Assembly: GCF_963678635.1 (NCBI RefSeq)
Contig: NC_087065.1
Coordinates: forward strand, 27,797,254 to 27,861,253
DNA length: 64,000 nt
Source: Symsagittifera roscoffensis
Taxonomy: Eukaryota > Xenacoelomorpha > Acoela > Convolutidae
Reading direction: 5' to 3'
Shown: piece by piece, positions 22,675 through 34,393 of the stretch
How the letters are laid out: every line of letters starts with the position of its first letter
Numbering within the stretch: the stretch's first letter is position 1
Position numbers and translations under genes: made by a program
Notes under the pieces: model-generated
The model's database searches: none
Told to the model about the DNA's origin: nothing
What the model saw: only the letters and a program-made list of their open reading frames with translations

Positions 22675-24545
22675 TAAAACTTCAAATCTATTTATACACT
22701 ATTATACTCGTCCTTTACTTGAAAACTTGAACATTTTATTCAGGGGAGGCGATATCCATTTTAGCCAAAACAGTCTTTGTAGTGCTTTGGGAGAGCTCTA
22801 AAAAAAGGTAGACAAATTTTTTGAAATTTTTAAAACCCTAGATATCCACCCCTGATTTTATTTATGACGATTTTTCCGACCACTCTCAAACGACGGAGAA
22901 AATAGAAAACCAAAAATCTAATTACGATTATTTATAAAGGTTGCTTGCTCGTACGATTGACAGAGTGGAAAAGAACTATGGTGTGACGCTAGTTGAAACT
23001 AAAAAGTTGCTTCCCTTCACTGATTTTGCCCTCAAATCGCCCTAATTGATGTTAAAAAGTTATTTCTTTTCTCTAATGATTACGCCTGAAAACGAAATCA
23101 TCAGACAAACGCAACATAATCAAATCAACTTTGAGGGGAGCGAGCATGGTATCATATTAAAATCCTTCTGTCATGATTTAGCTTCCAAATACGGGTGATT
23201 TGGGTGTTTTGTCAATTAATTTCTATTTTAGACAAGTTCTCTGGGGAAAAGAAAAAAAAATTCAACTTCACCTTTCACAACATATGAATAGTAGAATCAA
23301 ATCAAAAGCTTTGGCACTCACAAAAATCTGATCTAGAGTTTTTGCTCGATGAAAGCCAAAACTGGGACAACCAAATGTGGACAGAAGCTTTATTCTCGGC
23401 CTTTTCTGCAAAGCAAACTGTAGTAAGCCGTAAGGTCAGGGTGGGGGCTTAAAATATTTTTATCCAATTATCCAACTTTTTTCAAAATTACTACAAAGCA
23501 AAACATGAAAAACACAGCTGCGAAGCTTCGCTTCACAAAACTAGCGAGAACATGACAAAAAGCAGCTCAATAATATGAAATAAGAAAATAAACAATAAGC
23601 CTCGAATTGGTAAAAATTCGGCCAGGTCTCGGTTTCGATCTACGCCCTTAAGATTATAAGTCTCACGCATTAACCACTCAGCCACACATGCCTAATACGT
23701 TCCATACACTAGCCACAAAAAAAGCAGAGAACATATGCTTTGAAATTTCCAATGCTAGATCGTGATTATAGCAAAAGTGCCAGAATAAGTGAACACTTTC
23801 CACTTTCAATGAACACTTTTATTTGCGAGTTAGCTTAGAAGAAAAAGAAGGTTCGTACTAGTACACTACGCTGACCACTAGTGTAATGACTGTCGTGAAA
23901 CAAACAACTCAACGATTAAAATTTTTATACAGAAATAAGATTTTTCCAATTTTTTTTCACATCCAGTTGCTTTCGCAAGGACAAGGCTAAATGGAAGTCG
24001 CGACAACAAAAGTGCTAGCGCATCACAAAAAAAAGAAGAATTTCGTTTTGCTTCTCATTTTGTTTCAAATATGTTTTCAATTCTCTGTTGTAAACTGTGT
24101 TTTACTCATTTGTTTTACAACCCCACCCAGCGTAGGGTTTTGAGTGATTTATCATAGCATAGCCAACAGTTAAAAAGTCTGAATGCAACCGAATAAAAAA
24201 ATCCAATGAATATTGTGAAGATTGAGGATGACCCTGAACTAAATCAAATACCCTTATCAAATGACCCTTCGGAAAAGCTAGATATTTTTAACTCATTAAG
24301 TTTAAATGAAATCATAATTGAAAAAATAATTGTAAAATTGATTCTTGATTACAATTGAATCAAACTAGGGTGGTGAAATTGAGATATCGTTCATTCTTTA
24401 GAGCAAGACAACAAAACTAAACAGTCAAAACTGAAACAGGGAGGCTCCAACCTAACCAAGTTCATATCAAGCTCATGCGACGTTATCTACTACCTTTGTA
24501 GTGGTGAAAACAACTGTTGCTACAGCGCATGGGGTTACAGCGATG
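22675..24545. other. Intergenic sequence with one tRNA-derived repeat
   Basis: No gene is seen upstream of SRPRB. The only features are the SINE-like repeat at 23515-23695 and A/T-rich tracts. Confidence 0.45.
23515..23695 (-). repeat. tRNA-derived SINE-like repeat
   Basis: On the minus strand a tRNA head (A box GTGGCTGAGTGGTTAATGCG, anticodon-like stem TGAGA/TCTTA, then a B-box-like GATCGAAACC) is followed by an AT-rich body. It ends in the palindrome GCGAAGCTTCGC. The same body and palindrome recur at 11220-12040, 12300 and 18350, showing a family. The head resembles a Ser/Leu tRNA by its A-box region. Confidence 0.65.
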
Positions 24546-24583
24546 GATCATTGTAAGGCTAATCCTGCACTTACAATGATCCT
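24546..24583. repeat. Perfect 13-bp hairpin
   Basis: GGATCATTGTAAG and its exact reverse complement CTTACAATGATCC are separated by 12 nt in otherwise unremarkable sequence. It could be the core of a small foldback element. Confidence 0.6.
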
Positions 24584-24799
24584 TCAGTGCTTTCTCCAAT
24601 AGAAAGTGTGCTCTATCCACTCGGTATCCTATCCCCATTCCACAGAATTCTCATTATTACTCTGCAAAACTTCGGCATTGCCGCAGTTATTAGTCCCAGA
24701 ATTCAATGAATCTGCGAGCAAAGCCCATATGTGATACTAAAGCGAGCACATAAGCCAAGCTTGTCACATAGTGATTTTAAAGATGCCATGGCTGCTTGC

Positions 24800-25380
24800 C
24801 TTCACTTCGGGTTATTTACTTCGAGAAAACCAACTTAGCCAACAGATAGTTAAAAAAAGTCAATGAGCGCCAAAAAAATAAGAAAATTAAATATTTTTTT
24901 TCGAAAGAATCTCTACTTTCGAAAAAAAATAGATAGCCTCAAAGCTCATTGAATTTCTGGAACAATTTTTTGATAAAATAACTCAATATGAGAACACTGG
25001 ATCAATCGGTAAAAAAAACTCTATTTCGCTGGGAAATCTGAAAATTAAATTCCACTTTCGAAATTAGAAGTCGATCACATTTTTCGTGACCTTCACACTT
25101 TTGCAATTCCATAGCAGAGTTAGCCTTCCTTTGAACAAAGTAAAAAAATGAACTTAAAAATAAACGAAAAGTCAAACCAAAGTAAATTTGAGCATGAACA
25201 AATTTTAAGACTTTTCCTGGAAAGAAAACGAAAAAAAATCATCAAATTCTTGTGATGGATTGTTCGAGCGATTTTCAGTGAAAAAAATGGTTGTTACAAA
25301 ATTTCCTTTTTTGTTACATAACTTCATTAGAGATCTGTTTTGGCCACAAGATGCGAAGATTTTGTTATAATGATTAAATT
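24800..25380. repeat. Diverged partial copy of the 10.1-11.3 kb repeat
   Basis: Bases 24830-24920 resemble 10100-10190. Bases 25060-25230 match the block GAAATTAGAAGTCGATCAC...TTTTTCGTGACC seen at 10840 and 11480. Same orientation, heavily diverged. Confidence 0.6.
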
Positions 25381-25599
25381 AAACTAGCGCATGGCTCGCA
25401 CCTACGGTGCTTCAAATAGATCGTTGCACGTTAAATTAGCTCTCTAAAACATGTAATAAAATTTTTAATGCAACCGTGAAGATGAACTGGGCTCATGTAT
25501 CAGGCGTTTCTACTTCATAAAAAACCACATCTCGGAAAAGCATTTGAGCAGTCAATTTTACAGGGCAGATTTGCAACACCGAAACTGAAACGTCACATC

Positions 25600-27550
25600 T
25601 CGGAAACCAAAAGGATTTGAGCAGTCACTATTGGAGAGAAGAACTGCAACCCCTGAGTGTACCCTGACTCAACCTCAACATAGGGTTAAGAACTTCAAGT
25701 CCGGTTAATTTTTTGAAAAACAATGAAGTCAAGAAAACATAACAAACACCATACTCGAAAACAAAATTATTTGAGCACTCATACGCGGAGGCCAGATTTG
25801 CAACCCTTGAAAGTACCCTGATAGAACCCCACCATAGGGTTAAGAATTTTAAGTTCGGTTAGGTTTTTATACTTAAATTTAAAAAAAAAATGAAAAAAAT
25901 CATAAAAAAACGTTATTTCTCCAAAACTCTCCAAAGGATTTCAGCAGTCATACTTGGACGCCAGAATTGCAACCGCTGAATGCAACTTAACCGCACCCCA
26001 CTATAGGGTAAAGAAAATCAAGTTCGGTTAGTTTGCTTTTATATCTACAATTTATTTGAAAAAAAAAAAATGAAAAAAATCTTAAAAAACGCCATATCTC
26101 GAAAATCAAAAGGATTTGAGCAGTCAAATTTAGACGCGAGATTTGCACATCTTGAATGTACTCTGACAGCAACCCACTATAGGGTTGAGAAACTCAAGTT
26201 CGGTTAGTTTTTTTATCTAAATTTTTTTGAAAAAAATCATAAAAAAACGCCATATCTCGAAAAATAGAAGGATTTGAGCAGTCAAACTTGTACGACAGAT
26301 TTGCAAACCCTGAATGTACGCTGACAGCAACCCACTGTAGCATTGAGAAAATCAAGTTCGGTTAGGATTTATATATCTGTTTTTTTGAAAAAGAAAAAGA
26401 AAAAAAAAAACGCAATTTCTCGAAAACTAAAAGGATTTGAGCAATCATACTTGGACGCCAGATTTGCAACCCCTGAATTTAAGTTAACCACATCCCACTA
26501 TAGAGTTGAGGAATTCAAGTTCAGTTAGTTTGTTTTTGTCTAAAAATTTTTTTGAAAAAAAAATGAAAAAAATCATAAAAAACGCAATTTCTCGGAAACC
26601 AAAAGGATTTGAGCAGTCATACTTGGACGCCAGAACTGCAATCCCTGAATGAAACTTAACCGCACCCCACTATAGGGTTAAGAAATTCAAGCTCAGTTAA
26701 TTTGCTTTTATATCTACGTTTTTTAGAAAAAAAATGAAAAAATCATAAAAAACGCCATATCTCGAAAACCAAAAGATTTGAGCAGTCAAATCTGGACGCC
26801 GGATTTGCAAACCCTGAATGTAACCTGACAGCACCCTACTATAGGATTGAAAAACTCAAGTTCGGTTAGTTTGCTTTTATATCAACGTTTTTTTGAAAAA
26901 AAAAAAGAAAAAAATCATAAAAAATGCCATATCTCGAAAACCGAAAGGATTTGAGCAGTCATACTTAGACACCAGATTTGCAACCCCTGAATTTAAGTTA
27001 ACCACATCCCACTATAGAGTTGAGGAATTCAAGTTCAGTTAGTTTGTTTTTGTCTAAAAAATTTTTTGAAAAAAAAATGAAAAAAATCATAAAAAACGCA
27101 ATTTCTCGGAAACCAAAAGGATTTGAGCAGTCATACTTGGACGCCAGATCTGCAATCCCTGAATGAAACTTAACCGCACCCCACTATAGGGTTAAGAAAT
27201 TCAAGCTCAGTTAATTTGCTTTTATATCTACGTTTTTTAGAAAAAAAATGAAAAAATCATAAAAAACGCCATATCTCGAAAACCAAAAGATTTGAGCAGT
27301 CAAATCTGGACGCCAGATTTGCAACCCCTGAATGTAACCTGACAGCACCCTACTATAGGATTGAAAAACTCAAGTTCGGTTAGTTTGCTTTTATATCAAC
27401 GTTTTTTTGAAAAAAAAAAGAAAAAAATCATAAAAAAATGCCATATCTCGAAAAACGAAAGGATTTGAGCAGTCATTCTTAGACACCAGATTTGCAACCC
27501 CTAATTGTCCCTTATAGCGCCCCACTATAGGGTTGAGAAATTCAAAAATA
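25600..27550. repeat. Satellite array, ~170-bp monomers, 12 copies
   Basis: The GGATTTGAGCAGTCA-like core recurs near 25613, 25767, 25936, 26112, 26270, 26433, 26605, 26775, 26947, 27119, 27289 and 27461. Each monomer reads: ATATCTCGAAAACC, the core, TTGGACGCCAGATTTGCAACC, CCCACTATAGGGTTGAG, CAAGTTCGGTTAG, then a poly-A stretch. Spacing is 154-176 bp, most often 170-172. A three-monomer block is itself duplicated with a 514-bp offset (26487 versus 27001). Confidence 0.9.
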
Positions 27551-27818
27551 ACTAAGTAAATAGTGAAACAAAAATTTGATAGTTTTACGTTGCGAATAAA
27601 TGAAAAATATGTTCGGGCTATAACAGATTTTGAAACGCTGACTTGAGTAACCTTTTCAACCCTAGCAAGGTTTTGACCAGCATAGCGACTTCTTAAATAT
27701 GTGCCAAATGAAATTTGCTTCTTAAGCGTTTCAATATACGATATAGCTAAAACCTCTTAAACATGTCAAGATAGGAACTTCTTAAACATGTGTGACATGA
27801 AACGCCAATTAAAAAATT

Positions 27819-27860
27819 GATAGATAGATAGATAGATAGATAGATAGAAGATAGATAGAC
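27819..27860. repeat. (TAGA)n microsatellite
   Basis: About ten TAGA/GATA units with one interruption. Shorter TAGATAGATTA tracts stand at the same place in the related copies near 29805 and 31365. Confidence 0.9.
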
Positions 27861-28447
27861 TTATCGTTGAATTATAAGCAGGAAAAACCTCTAATACAAA
27901 TTTCATTAGTGAATATGAGTTTTTTTTTCTTTAATACAAATTTCATCCGAAACTGCTGTACGATCAAAAGGAGCTCTAACAAAAATTTCAGGTGAAACCC
28001 TAAGCAGACCGCAAAACACCGATGACAGCTTATAAAACTTGTCAAACGAAACTAAAAAAAAACAATGCACAAAACGTTCAATAAAAGACCCTAATTTATT
28101 TTTCGAATAATTTATTTAATCTTCAAATATCCAAAATAATCACCTTTCGGAGCATGAAAGGCTGAAAAAAACTTTCTTTCAAAAAATGACTGAGACACTA
28201 AGTGTACCCATCACTACAGAGCAATATGAGATTAGGACGCTTCGAAAATCGTTCAAGTTTTCTTTTCTGAAAAACCATCAATTTTTTCCAAAACGGAGAA
28301 AAAACCGGGCGAGATTTCACTATGTAAAAATGATGAACTAGAGATAAGGCCGAAAGGCCGATTCAACGATAGAGATGATAAGAAATGACAATCAATCAGG
28401 ATTTGATTTGAACAATATTTTTTAAATTAATTTCTGCTTAAAAAATA

Positions 28448-29815
28448 CTAGCATGTAACGCACCTCCGGTGCTTCGAATTTTTAACAAATTATTAAAAAC
28501 CGCAGATATTGGAAAAAATATCAGCATCTTTTGAGTGAACTCTGACAGCACCTAAATACAGGAATGGCAATTTCAAATTTTGTAAAAAAATTTACTCTTT
28601 TTTTCCTAACTTTGAAAAACCATAAAACTCTGTGAAGTTCACTGAAACATTTTAAAATAACATTAAGAAACGCCCTATCTCGGAAACTTAAAGCAAATGC
28701 GCAGTCACAATGGAATTCAAAATTTGCAACTCCTGAGAGTACTCTAACCAACTACAGCATTGGGAATTTCAAAATTTGAGAAACTTCAAACTTTTTGAAA
28801 AAAAAAAATCATTAAAAATGTCATATCTCAAAAACACAAAAAATTTCAGCAGTCATATTTGGAGGCAAGATTTGCAAACCTCGAGATCCTGCGAGTACTT
28901 TGACAGCCCCAACTACAAAAATGGGCATTTCAAAATTTGAAAAAAAAAAAAAAGAAAATTAAGTTTTCTTGAAAATTGTTTGAAAAATCACAAAAAACGT
29001 CATATCTCTCAAAAATTATTAAGATTTTAGCAGTCATATTCTGGGTCAAGATTCGCAACCCCTGAGGCTACCCTCAGAGTTTCCAACTACACGATAGATA
29101 TCTTCTAATTTTTTAAATATTTTTAAATCAAAGTTTTTGAAAATCAAACAAAAAACGTCATATCTCGAAAACTATACGCATTTGAGTAGTTATAATCAGA
29201 GGCAAGATTTGCAACTACAAGGGGTACCCTCAGAACTTCTATCTACACGATAGAGATTTTCTAATTTTTTAAATATTTTTAAATCTAATTTTTTTTTGAA
29301 AATTTTGAAAAAAAATCATACAAAACATCATATCTCGAAAACTATAAGGATTTGAGCAGTCATATTCAGAGGCAAGATTTGCAACCCCTGAGGGTGACCT
29401 CAGAGTTTCCAACAACACGATAGAGATCTTCAAAGATAGAGAAGAAAAAAAAATAAAAAACGTCATATCTCCTACAAGGATTTGAGAAGTGAGAACTACA
29501 AGGATTTGAGAAGTGAGATTTGGAGACAAGATTCGCAATCCCTGAGAGTACCCTGACAGTACCCAACTACAGAGTTGAGAAAATCAAATTTCGTGAAATT
29601 TTACAAAATCAAGTTTGCTTATTTCAAAACTGATGAAATAATCCTTGACATCAAACTGGAAAAACGAAAAAAATTCTTAACCATTGAAATGTACGATATA
29701 GCTTAAACAAGAAAAAATTCTTTCGTTAAACATGCAAAAATGATACGTTGAAAATGCTTAAACATGGCGAGATAGTGAAACCCGCATTTAAATATATAAT
29801 AGATAGATTATGTTA
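28448..29815 (-). mobile_element. Helitron-like element with internal satellite, copy 2
   Basis: The minus-strand 3' end is hairpin GCACC-GGA-GGTGC, spacer GTTACATG, then CTAG followed by T. About five diverged satellite monomers (28680-29580) follow. Then come the ACGATATAGCTTAAAC/CTTAAACATGGCGAGATAG block and a short TAGATAGATTA tract. The sequence just outside the CTAG differs from copy 1, as expected for a true terminus. A third, rougher copy of the inner parts lies at 30960-31380. Confidence 0.5.
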
Positions 29816-30239
29816 ATTTCTCTCCAAAACTGATAGAATAAAAGTCATTAACTTTCACAACTTTAAAGGTAATACAGAAAAAAAATACGCTCAAAAATCA
29901 CAGAATCAAGTGAAGATGATCAATCAAACCTAGGTTTTAAAAAATGAGTTCAAAAATAATTTTTTTTCAAACTGAGGAACTATAGGTTGGCGTTTTTCGA
30001 AGCAAAAGAAGGGATTAAGAAATTAAGTGATTCAACAAAACAACGTCCCAATAGAATGAGATTATTTTTATAAACACTGATTTTTTAAGTTTTGTTTTTT
30101 GAAAATCAAAATTATTTTTGTTTCAAAACTGAAAAAGTACGTGGGTGTCTTTCTGAAATTTATTTTCTGATTTTGGAATCATGTACCATTTCAACAAAAA
30201 AAAGACAGACTGATAAAGTTTTTTTAACCAACAATCGAT

Positions 30240-30820
30240 TCAAAACAAGGATCGCCGGTTGTGTGTAAGTAGAACAAAATGCTCCGACGACAACCTCAGA
30301 ATTTTTAAATTTAGTGTCTTTTCTTGTATGTCGTGTGATGATAGAGCTATACAAATGCGTTTAAATTTAGCGAATTAGGCATGAACGACTACAACAGTCT
30401 TCAAAAATCAATAAACAAAAATGTTTGAATTTTTTTAACTTTCGCAAGTATTTCCGAAAAATTTTATTTTGCTAGAAAAGCGTAATAAAAGGCATCCAGA
30501 ACTATAATTTCTTTTTGTAAAATTAGCAAGTTTTAGCCTAATTTGGTAATTTTCAATCATAACAAACGCATCGCGAGTTTGTTATGATTGAAGACAAATA
30601 AATCAAGCTTTACTCGGTCGAAAAGAGACGAAAAATCAAAAACTTCAAAACGGTTTTTCTCGACAATTTTGATGAACGTTTTAATGTGGTTCGAATCATG
30701 ACTGAAAGGGCTTTAATGCGATATATCACTCAGCCCAGCCTGATGATTATTTTTGATACCTGGTTTTGCGAGGACAACAAAAAGAAAAAACTAAAACACC
30801 CGAATACAAAGGTTGAACAA
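30240..30820 (+). repeat. Dispersed repeat, copy 2 (partner at 900-1500)
   Basis: This aligns in the same orientation with 900-1500. It carries an additional perfect 14-bp hairpin (CAATCATAACAAAC and its complement, 30553-30589) that copy 1 lacks. Confidence 0.6.
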
Positions 30821-30959
30821 TAAATTCCTCAATAAATTTTCGGAACAATAAAAGAAAACGCCCTGCTTCGGAAGAAAACTGAATAAAAGGAAAAATAACT
30901 GCAATTCTTATATTGGAAAAAGCATGAAAAAATGAAAACACTGGAGAACTTTACCTGAG

Positions 30960-31870
30960 AATAAAATGAAAACATATCCAACACTGCGAGTACCGTGACA
31001 GCACCCAACTATAAAAAAGTAAATTTTATAATTTAAGAAGTTTCTCATAAGTAACTCTTTTCAACACTTTTTTTAAAAAAGGCAAAAATAGTCGTATCTG
31101 GTTCACTAACGATTTGGATAATCATTATTGGAGGCCAGACTTAAAATCTCCGGGGGAACCCTGACAGAATTCTACTATCAGATTGCTAACTTCATAAGCG
31201 GTGAAATATGCACCGAATTCAAACTTGAAAACTTAAAAAAAATCAAGCATTGCAATAAAAGAAACAGCTAGAACGCTGAAAAATTCTTCGGTTAAACATG
31301 GAAAAAATACGAAGAAAAGCTTGAGCATAGCAAGATATTGAAGCAGGCATTAAATCTCTTATAAATAGATAGATTAGGAAAACTTTTATAAATCAAGCTT
31401 TCTGGATAATTTTTGAAAAAAATCATAGCTCTGAAAATAAAAAGGATTTGAGCAATAATATTTCCAGGCCAAATTTGTAAACTTGACAGCACCCAACTAA
31501 AAAATTGGATACTTTAATATTTGTGAGGTTTTTGGAAAAAATTACAGAAATTGTCGTATCTCGTTAACTGAAACGATTTGGATGTTTATAAATTGAGGCT
31601 ATCCTCGCAGCCTCTGCGAAAACCCTGACATCAACCCAGAATTGAGTTGCTTATTCCAAAATGATTAAAACGAAAAAAATTTCAAGCATTGCAATATACG
31701 ATATAGCTTAAAAGCGAAAAAAAAACTTGTTTTATTTAGCTAAAAAAAAAAATTTTCATATCCAAGTTTTTGGAACACTTTTGAAAAAATTGTCGTATCT
31801 CGTCAACTAAAAAGATTTGGGTATTGATAATTAAAAGCCAAACCATTACGAGGCCAAACTGCATTTTGTG
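30960..31870. repeat. Scattered diverged satellite monomers
   Basis: Monomer-like blocks (GTCGTATCTnGTnAACT, then GATTTGG, CCTGACAGCACCCAACTA) recur around 31080-31180, 31430-31510, 31550-31650 and 31790-31850. They are mixed with the TAGATAGATTA-associated block near 31240-31380. Old remains of the same elements. Confidence 0.55.
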
Positions 31871-32435
31871 CATTGTAAGCGGATTCCTTTGTGCATTGTA
31901 AGCATAAACCTTTAATCCTGATTATACCCTAGAGTTCGAGGTTCATGAAAACAAAGCTTTAAATATGCTGATATTTAAAACATCAACCTCTATTACAACA
32001 GAATATTTTTAAAAAAATTGGAAATTAGTTAATTGACATTGAATTAAATTAAACTGATCATACTGCATTTAAAATTTTAACTGCAAACTAGCTAACCGAG
32101 GGAAATATGATGCTCTACATCTATACAGTTATTTTTTAAACAAAAATAGCTATTACAAATGAACAATTAGATAAACTTGTTCTTCTTAATTAATTTTACT
32201 AGCTTCCTTTTGACTCCAGATTTACCGCACTATTTTTTCACACCAAGTAATCCAGGTTCGAAAGTTAACTCAAGGATACAAAAACAACTTAATTCGTCGA
32301 AGAACCTGTACATTAATATAGTTTACATATTTTATCATTGAATATAAAAGACACCGAAGCTAAAAGAAACAAAGAAATATGCAACATTTAACAAACTTTC
32401 TGAGATATTACATTAGGGCCAACGGTTTGAATTAA
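31871..32435. other. 3' flank of INPP5A, nothing else recognised
   Basis: AT-rich. It probably contains the 3' UTR of the minus-strand INPP5A gene. No clear AATAAA lies close to the stop, and no repeat or gene is recognised. Confidence 0.4.
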
Positions 32436-33659
32436 TCAATATGAATTGACATTGAGCTCAAATAAATTGTTTGGATTTTTAGCGATAGGTTCTCGGAAAT
32501 TGGAAGGAGATAGATTATTTTTTAATTCAGGGCGCAGAGAATAAGCAACATACACAGGTTTGTGGTCTCCCATCGGAAAATCAGAGCCAAGTATTTTATA
32601 CGCTACTGGCTCCGAATGGTCAATCATACGAGACGCCTCTGGACAAAACAAAACTCTGTCGCACCAGCTAGGACATCTCGAGTTATTGTAAGCCATTGCG
32701 CTGTCTTCGCAAATGGGGTAAGTTGGCAGGTAATCAGCCGGCAGCTCTTTTAAAAATGGAAATGCTTTTACTTCTGTATCAAACTGACGAAGGAAATCTT
32801 TTTCTTTCAACCAGCCAAACTTTAAATTGAATTTCTTGGCCTCAACTTCCATTACGTTCTCGTTACAATTTTCTCCTTCGGTACTTTCATTATCGATAGA
32901 AACTTTGTTGATCGATTTCGATAGAGCATAACGCTTTTCCGATATGAGATAAGATATTAAGGCTTTCGTATCAGTTCTGAAGTTGAAGTCTCCAAATATA
33001 AACGAAGGAACTGAAATGTCTAATTTACCGAGAAAGTAGGAAAGCGCGTTGCGTCTGAAGACAGCGTAGTCCGATGGAGAGGATTGAAGAGCCCGTAAGT
33101 TTGAATCATCATGAAAGAGATGAATATTAGACAGTTCCATTTTCATGTTACCAAGAGACCACATCGTTCGCATGAAACCCTTCCGTGACAACTTACCCTG
33201 CGGAAAATACTGGATGGGAAATTTCTGACGGTCTACAAAATTACACTGCTCCAGGTTAATTGATACTTGCTTAGGGGGTGCCACGGGAACGTATTGGTTT
33301 TCGACAAAAGAAAACATTTCAGTTTGCTCTGCAATCGATTGGTGAACAAGGTAGATACTACCCAATGCCGTATAAAGTTCGTCATCTTTATGATCTTGGT
33401 CCATGAAAGCTCGGCCAATAGTGTACATAGACAACGCTTTGTGCTCGAAAAAGAACTTGATAATGGTTTCCAAAAGATGCGAATTTCTACCTAGGTCATT
33501 AGATTTTCCACCCAGCTCCTGAAGATGCAATGCGAAGAAATCGGGTTTTTCGTATAATAATAAGTCACCAAATTGCTGCTTCCAGTGATGCAGAAGGCTA
33601 CTTGGTTGCTCAAATAATGAACCAACGTTAGCCGTGACCAGTAAAACTCTCTTAGCCAT
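32436..33659 (-). CDS. INPP5A: Type I inositol 1,4,5-trisphosphate 5-phosphatase
   Basis: A 407-residue frame without introns, close to the ~412 residues of the family. It removes the 5-phosphate of Ins(1,4,5)P3 (and the tetrakisphosphate), ending the calcium signal. The N-terminus VLLVTANVGSLFEQ and the ALHLQELGGK segment are typical of this subtype. The two 5-phosphatase signatures are FGDFNFR (about 221-227) and CPSWCDRVLF (about 328-337), and GDHKPVYVAY (about 364-373) completes the active site. The usual C-terminal CaaX prenylation motif of vertebrate INPP5A is absent: the protein ends in LNVNSY. A CGTTTCAG acceptor lies 20 nt before the ATG, and the short 5' leader contains a 3-codon upstream frame (ATG CTC CAC TGA). 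An LTR retrotransposon stands immediately upstream. Confidence 0.95.
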   Translation of the reverse strand: MAKRVLLVTANVGSLFEQPSSLLHHWKQQFGDLLLYEKPDFFALHLQELGGKSNDLGRNSHLLETIIKFFFEHKALSMYTIGRAFMDQDHKDDELYTALGSIYLVHQSIAEQTEMFSFVENQYVPVAPPKQVSINLEQCNFVDRQKFPIQYFPQGKLSRKGFMRTMWSLGNMKMELSNIHLFHDDSNLRALQSSPSDYAVFRRNALSYFLGKLDISVPSFIFGDFNFRTDTKALISYLISEKRYALSKSINKVSIDNESTEGENCNENVMEVEAKKFNLKFGWLKEKDFLRQFDTEVKAFPFLKELPADYLPTYPICEDSAMAYNNSRCPSWCDRVLFCPEASRMIDHSEPVAYKILGSDFPMGDHKPVYVAYSLRPELKNNLSPSNFREPIAKNPNNLFELNVNSY

Positions 33660-33849
33660 AATTCAGTGGAGCATTTTCCCTGAAACGATTAAAGAAGCAT
33701 ATTTCAACTTCAAGTAAGAATGTTATTTAGCGAGAATTCGTTTCATAAGTTAGGCGTGGTAACATTATTATGAAAAAAAAGGTAAATTATAAAAGAGGCC
33801 CTTCTGTTTAGGTACGGTAGTGCACGAGCTGGATAGGGCCCATACCAGC

Positions 33850-34393
33850 ATTATATAAATACGTCAATATAAATACGACAACTGCAATTTTGCTGCCACC
33901 ACCACTCCTTAGATTGGTCCTGAAAAGAAAACTCACTTGGAAACTTGTATTAGATTATTTAAAACATTTTAATAAATTTAATAGCAGTTTCCTGAGAATT
34001 AAATTTCTGAGAAAATGTCTCGATAACGACATTATACCAGACTTTTTACGGTTTCGCTTGCCCGATAACGGTGTTTTTTTCGGATCAAGCGGTGCACAGC
34101 TTTTAACTGAGACTCTTGAGATCTGAGATAAGCCAGGCAAATGCGGATAGGGCCAAGGCATCGGGTACCCTAGTAAAAGCAAGAGAGGTAGTGAGAAGGG
34201 GTATAAATGAGAAGTGGTGGCCTTCGGTATGTGCCAGTCGGTCATATCTGGAAGTTTGACCTTGAGGAGCACGAAAATACGTGGTTTTGGAATGAAGTTT
34301 TGTTTTTCAAAAATTCGAATGGAGCCTGTCATGCTCAGTTTTCTCGCGACAACTGAAAACATAAAATAAGAAATCAGAACGACCGAATTAACA
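33850..34393 (+). repeat. E1 5' LTR (5' limit approximate)
   Basis: Bases 34225-34393 match the reverse complement of 53610-53778, the 3' LTR of E2, over 169 bp, ending ...CGAATTAACA here and ...CGAACTGCA there. Both blocks have the same orientation relative to their own element and end in CA, as an LTR must. A TATA box (GTATAAAT, 34201-34208) lies about 25 bp before the start of the shared block. The shared part is therefore probably R plus U5, and the unshared upstream part the faster-evolving U3. The U3 start is not fixed; a length like the E2 LTR would put it near 33850. A TGG-starting primer-binding site is not evident right after 34393. Confidence 0.7.
34201..34208 (+). promoter_or_regulatory. 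TATA box of the E1 LTR
   Basis: GTATAAAT lies 24-30 bp before the start of the segment conserved between the two LTRs, which is where transcription (start of R) would be expected. Confidence 0.55.

Larger units (their letters stand above)
25384..27860 (-). mobile_element. Helitron-like non-autonomous element with internal satellite, copy 1
   Basis: Read on the minus strand, the lower end finishes with a hairpin GCACC-GTA-GGTGC, a 10-nt spacer, and CTAG followed by T. That is the hairpin plus CTRR-T arrangement of Helitron 3' ends. The interior is an array of twelve ~170-bp monomers. At the other end lie a shared block (ACGATATAGCTnAAAC, CTTAAACATG) and a TAGA microsatellite (27819-27860). 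The same parts in the same order occur at 28448-29815. Internal tandem repeats, a microsatellite and a subterminal hairpin resemble HINE/DINE-1 elements. No Rep/helicase is present and the 5' terminus is not identified. Confidence 0.5.

Noticed and set aside
26430-27290. Alpha-satellite-like centromere repeat, because the monomer is about 171 bp
   Set aside because: Sequence is unrelated to alpha satellite, the array is only 12 copies long and it sits inside a transposon-like unit.
25600-27550. CRISPR-like repeat array
   Set aside because: The whole 170-bp unit is repeated with no unique spacers, and the DNA is eukaryotic.
34225-34393. Possible host exon (TTTTCAG acceptor, then a frame starting MTGSIRIF) duplicated in inverted orientation at 53610-53778
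   Set aside because: Both copies end in CA at an element boundary and have the same orientation relative to their retrotransposon. A TATA box lies upstream of one and a polypurine tract before the other. LTR sequence explains all of this better than a gene fragment.
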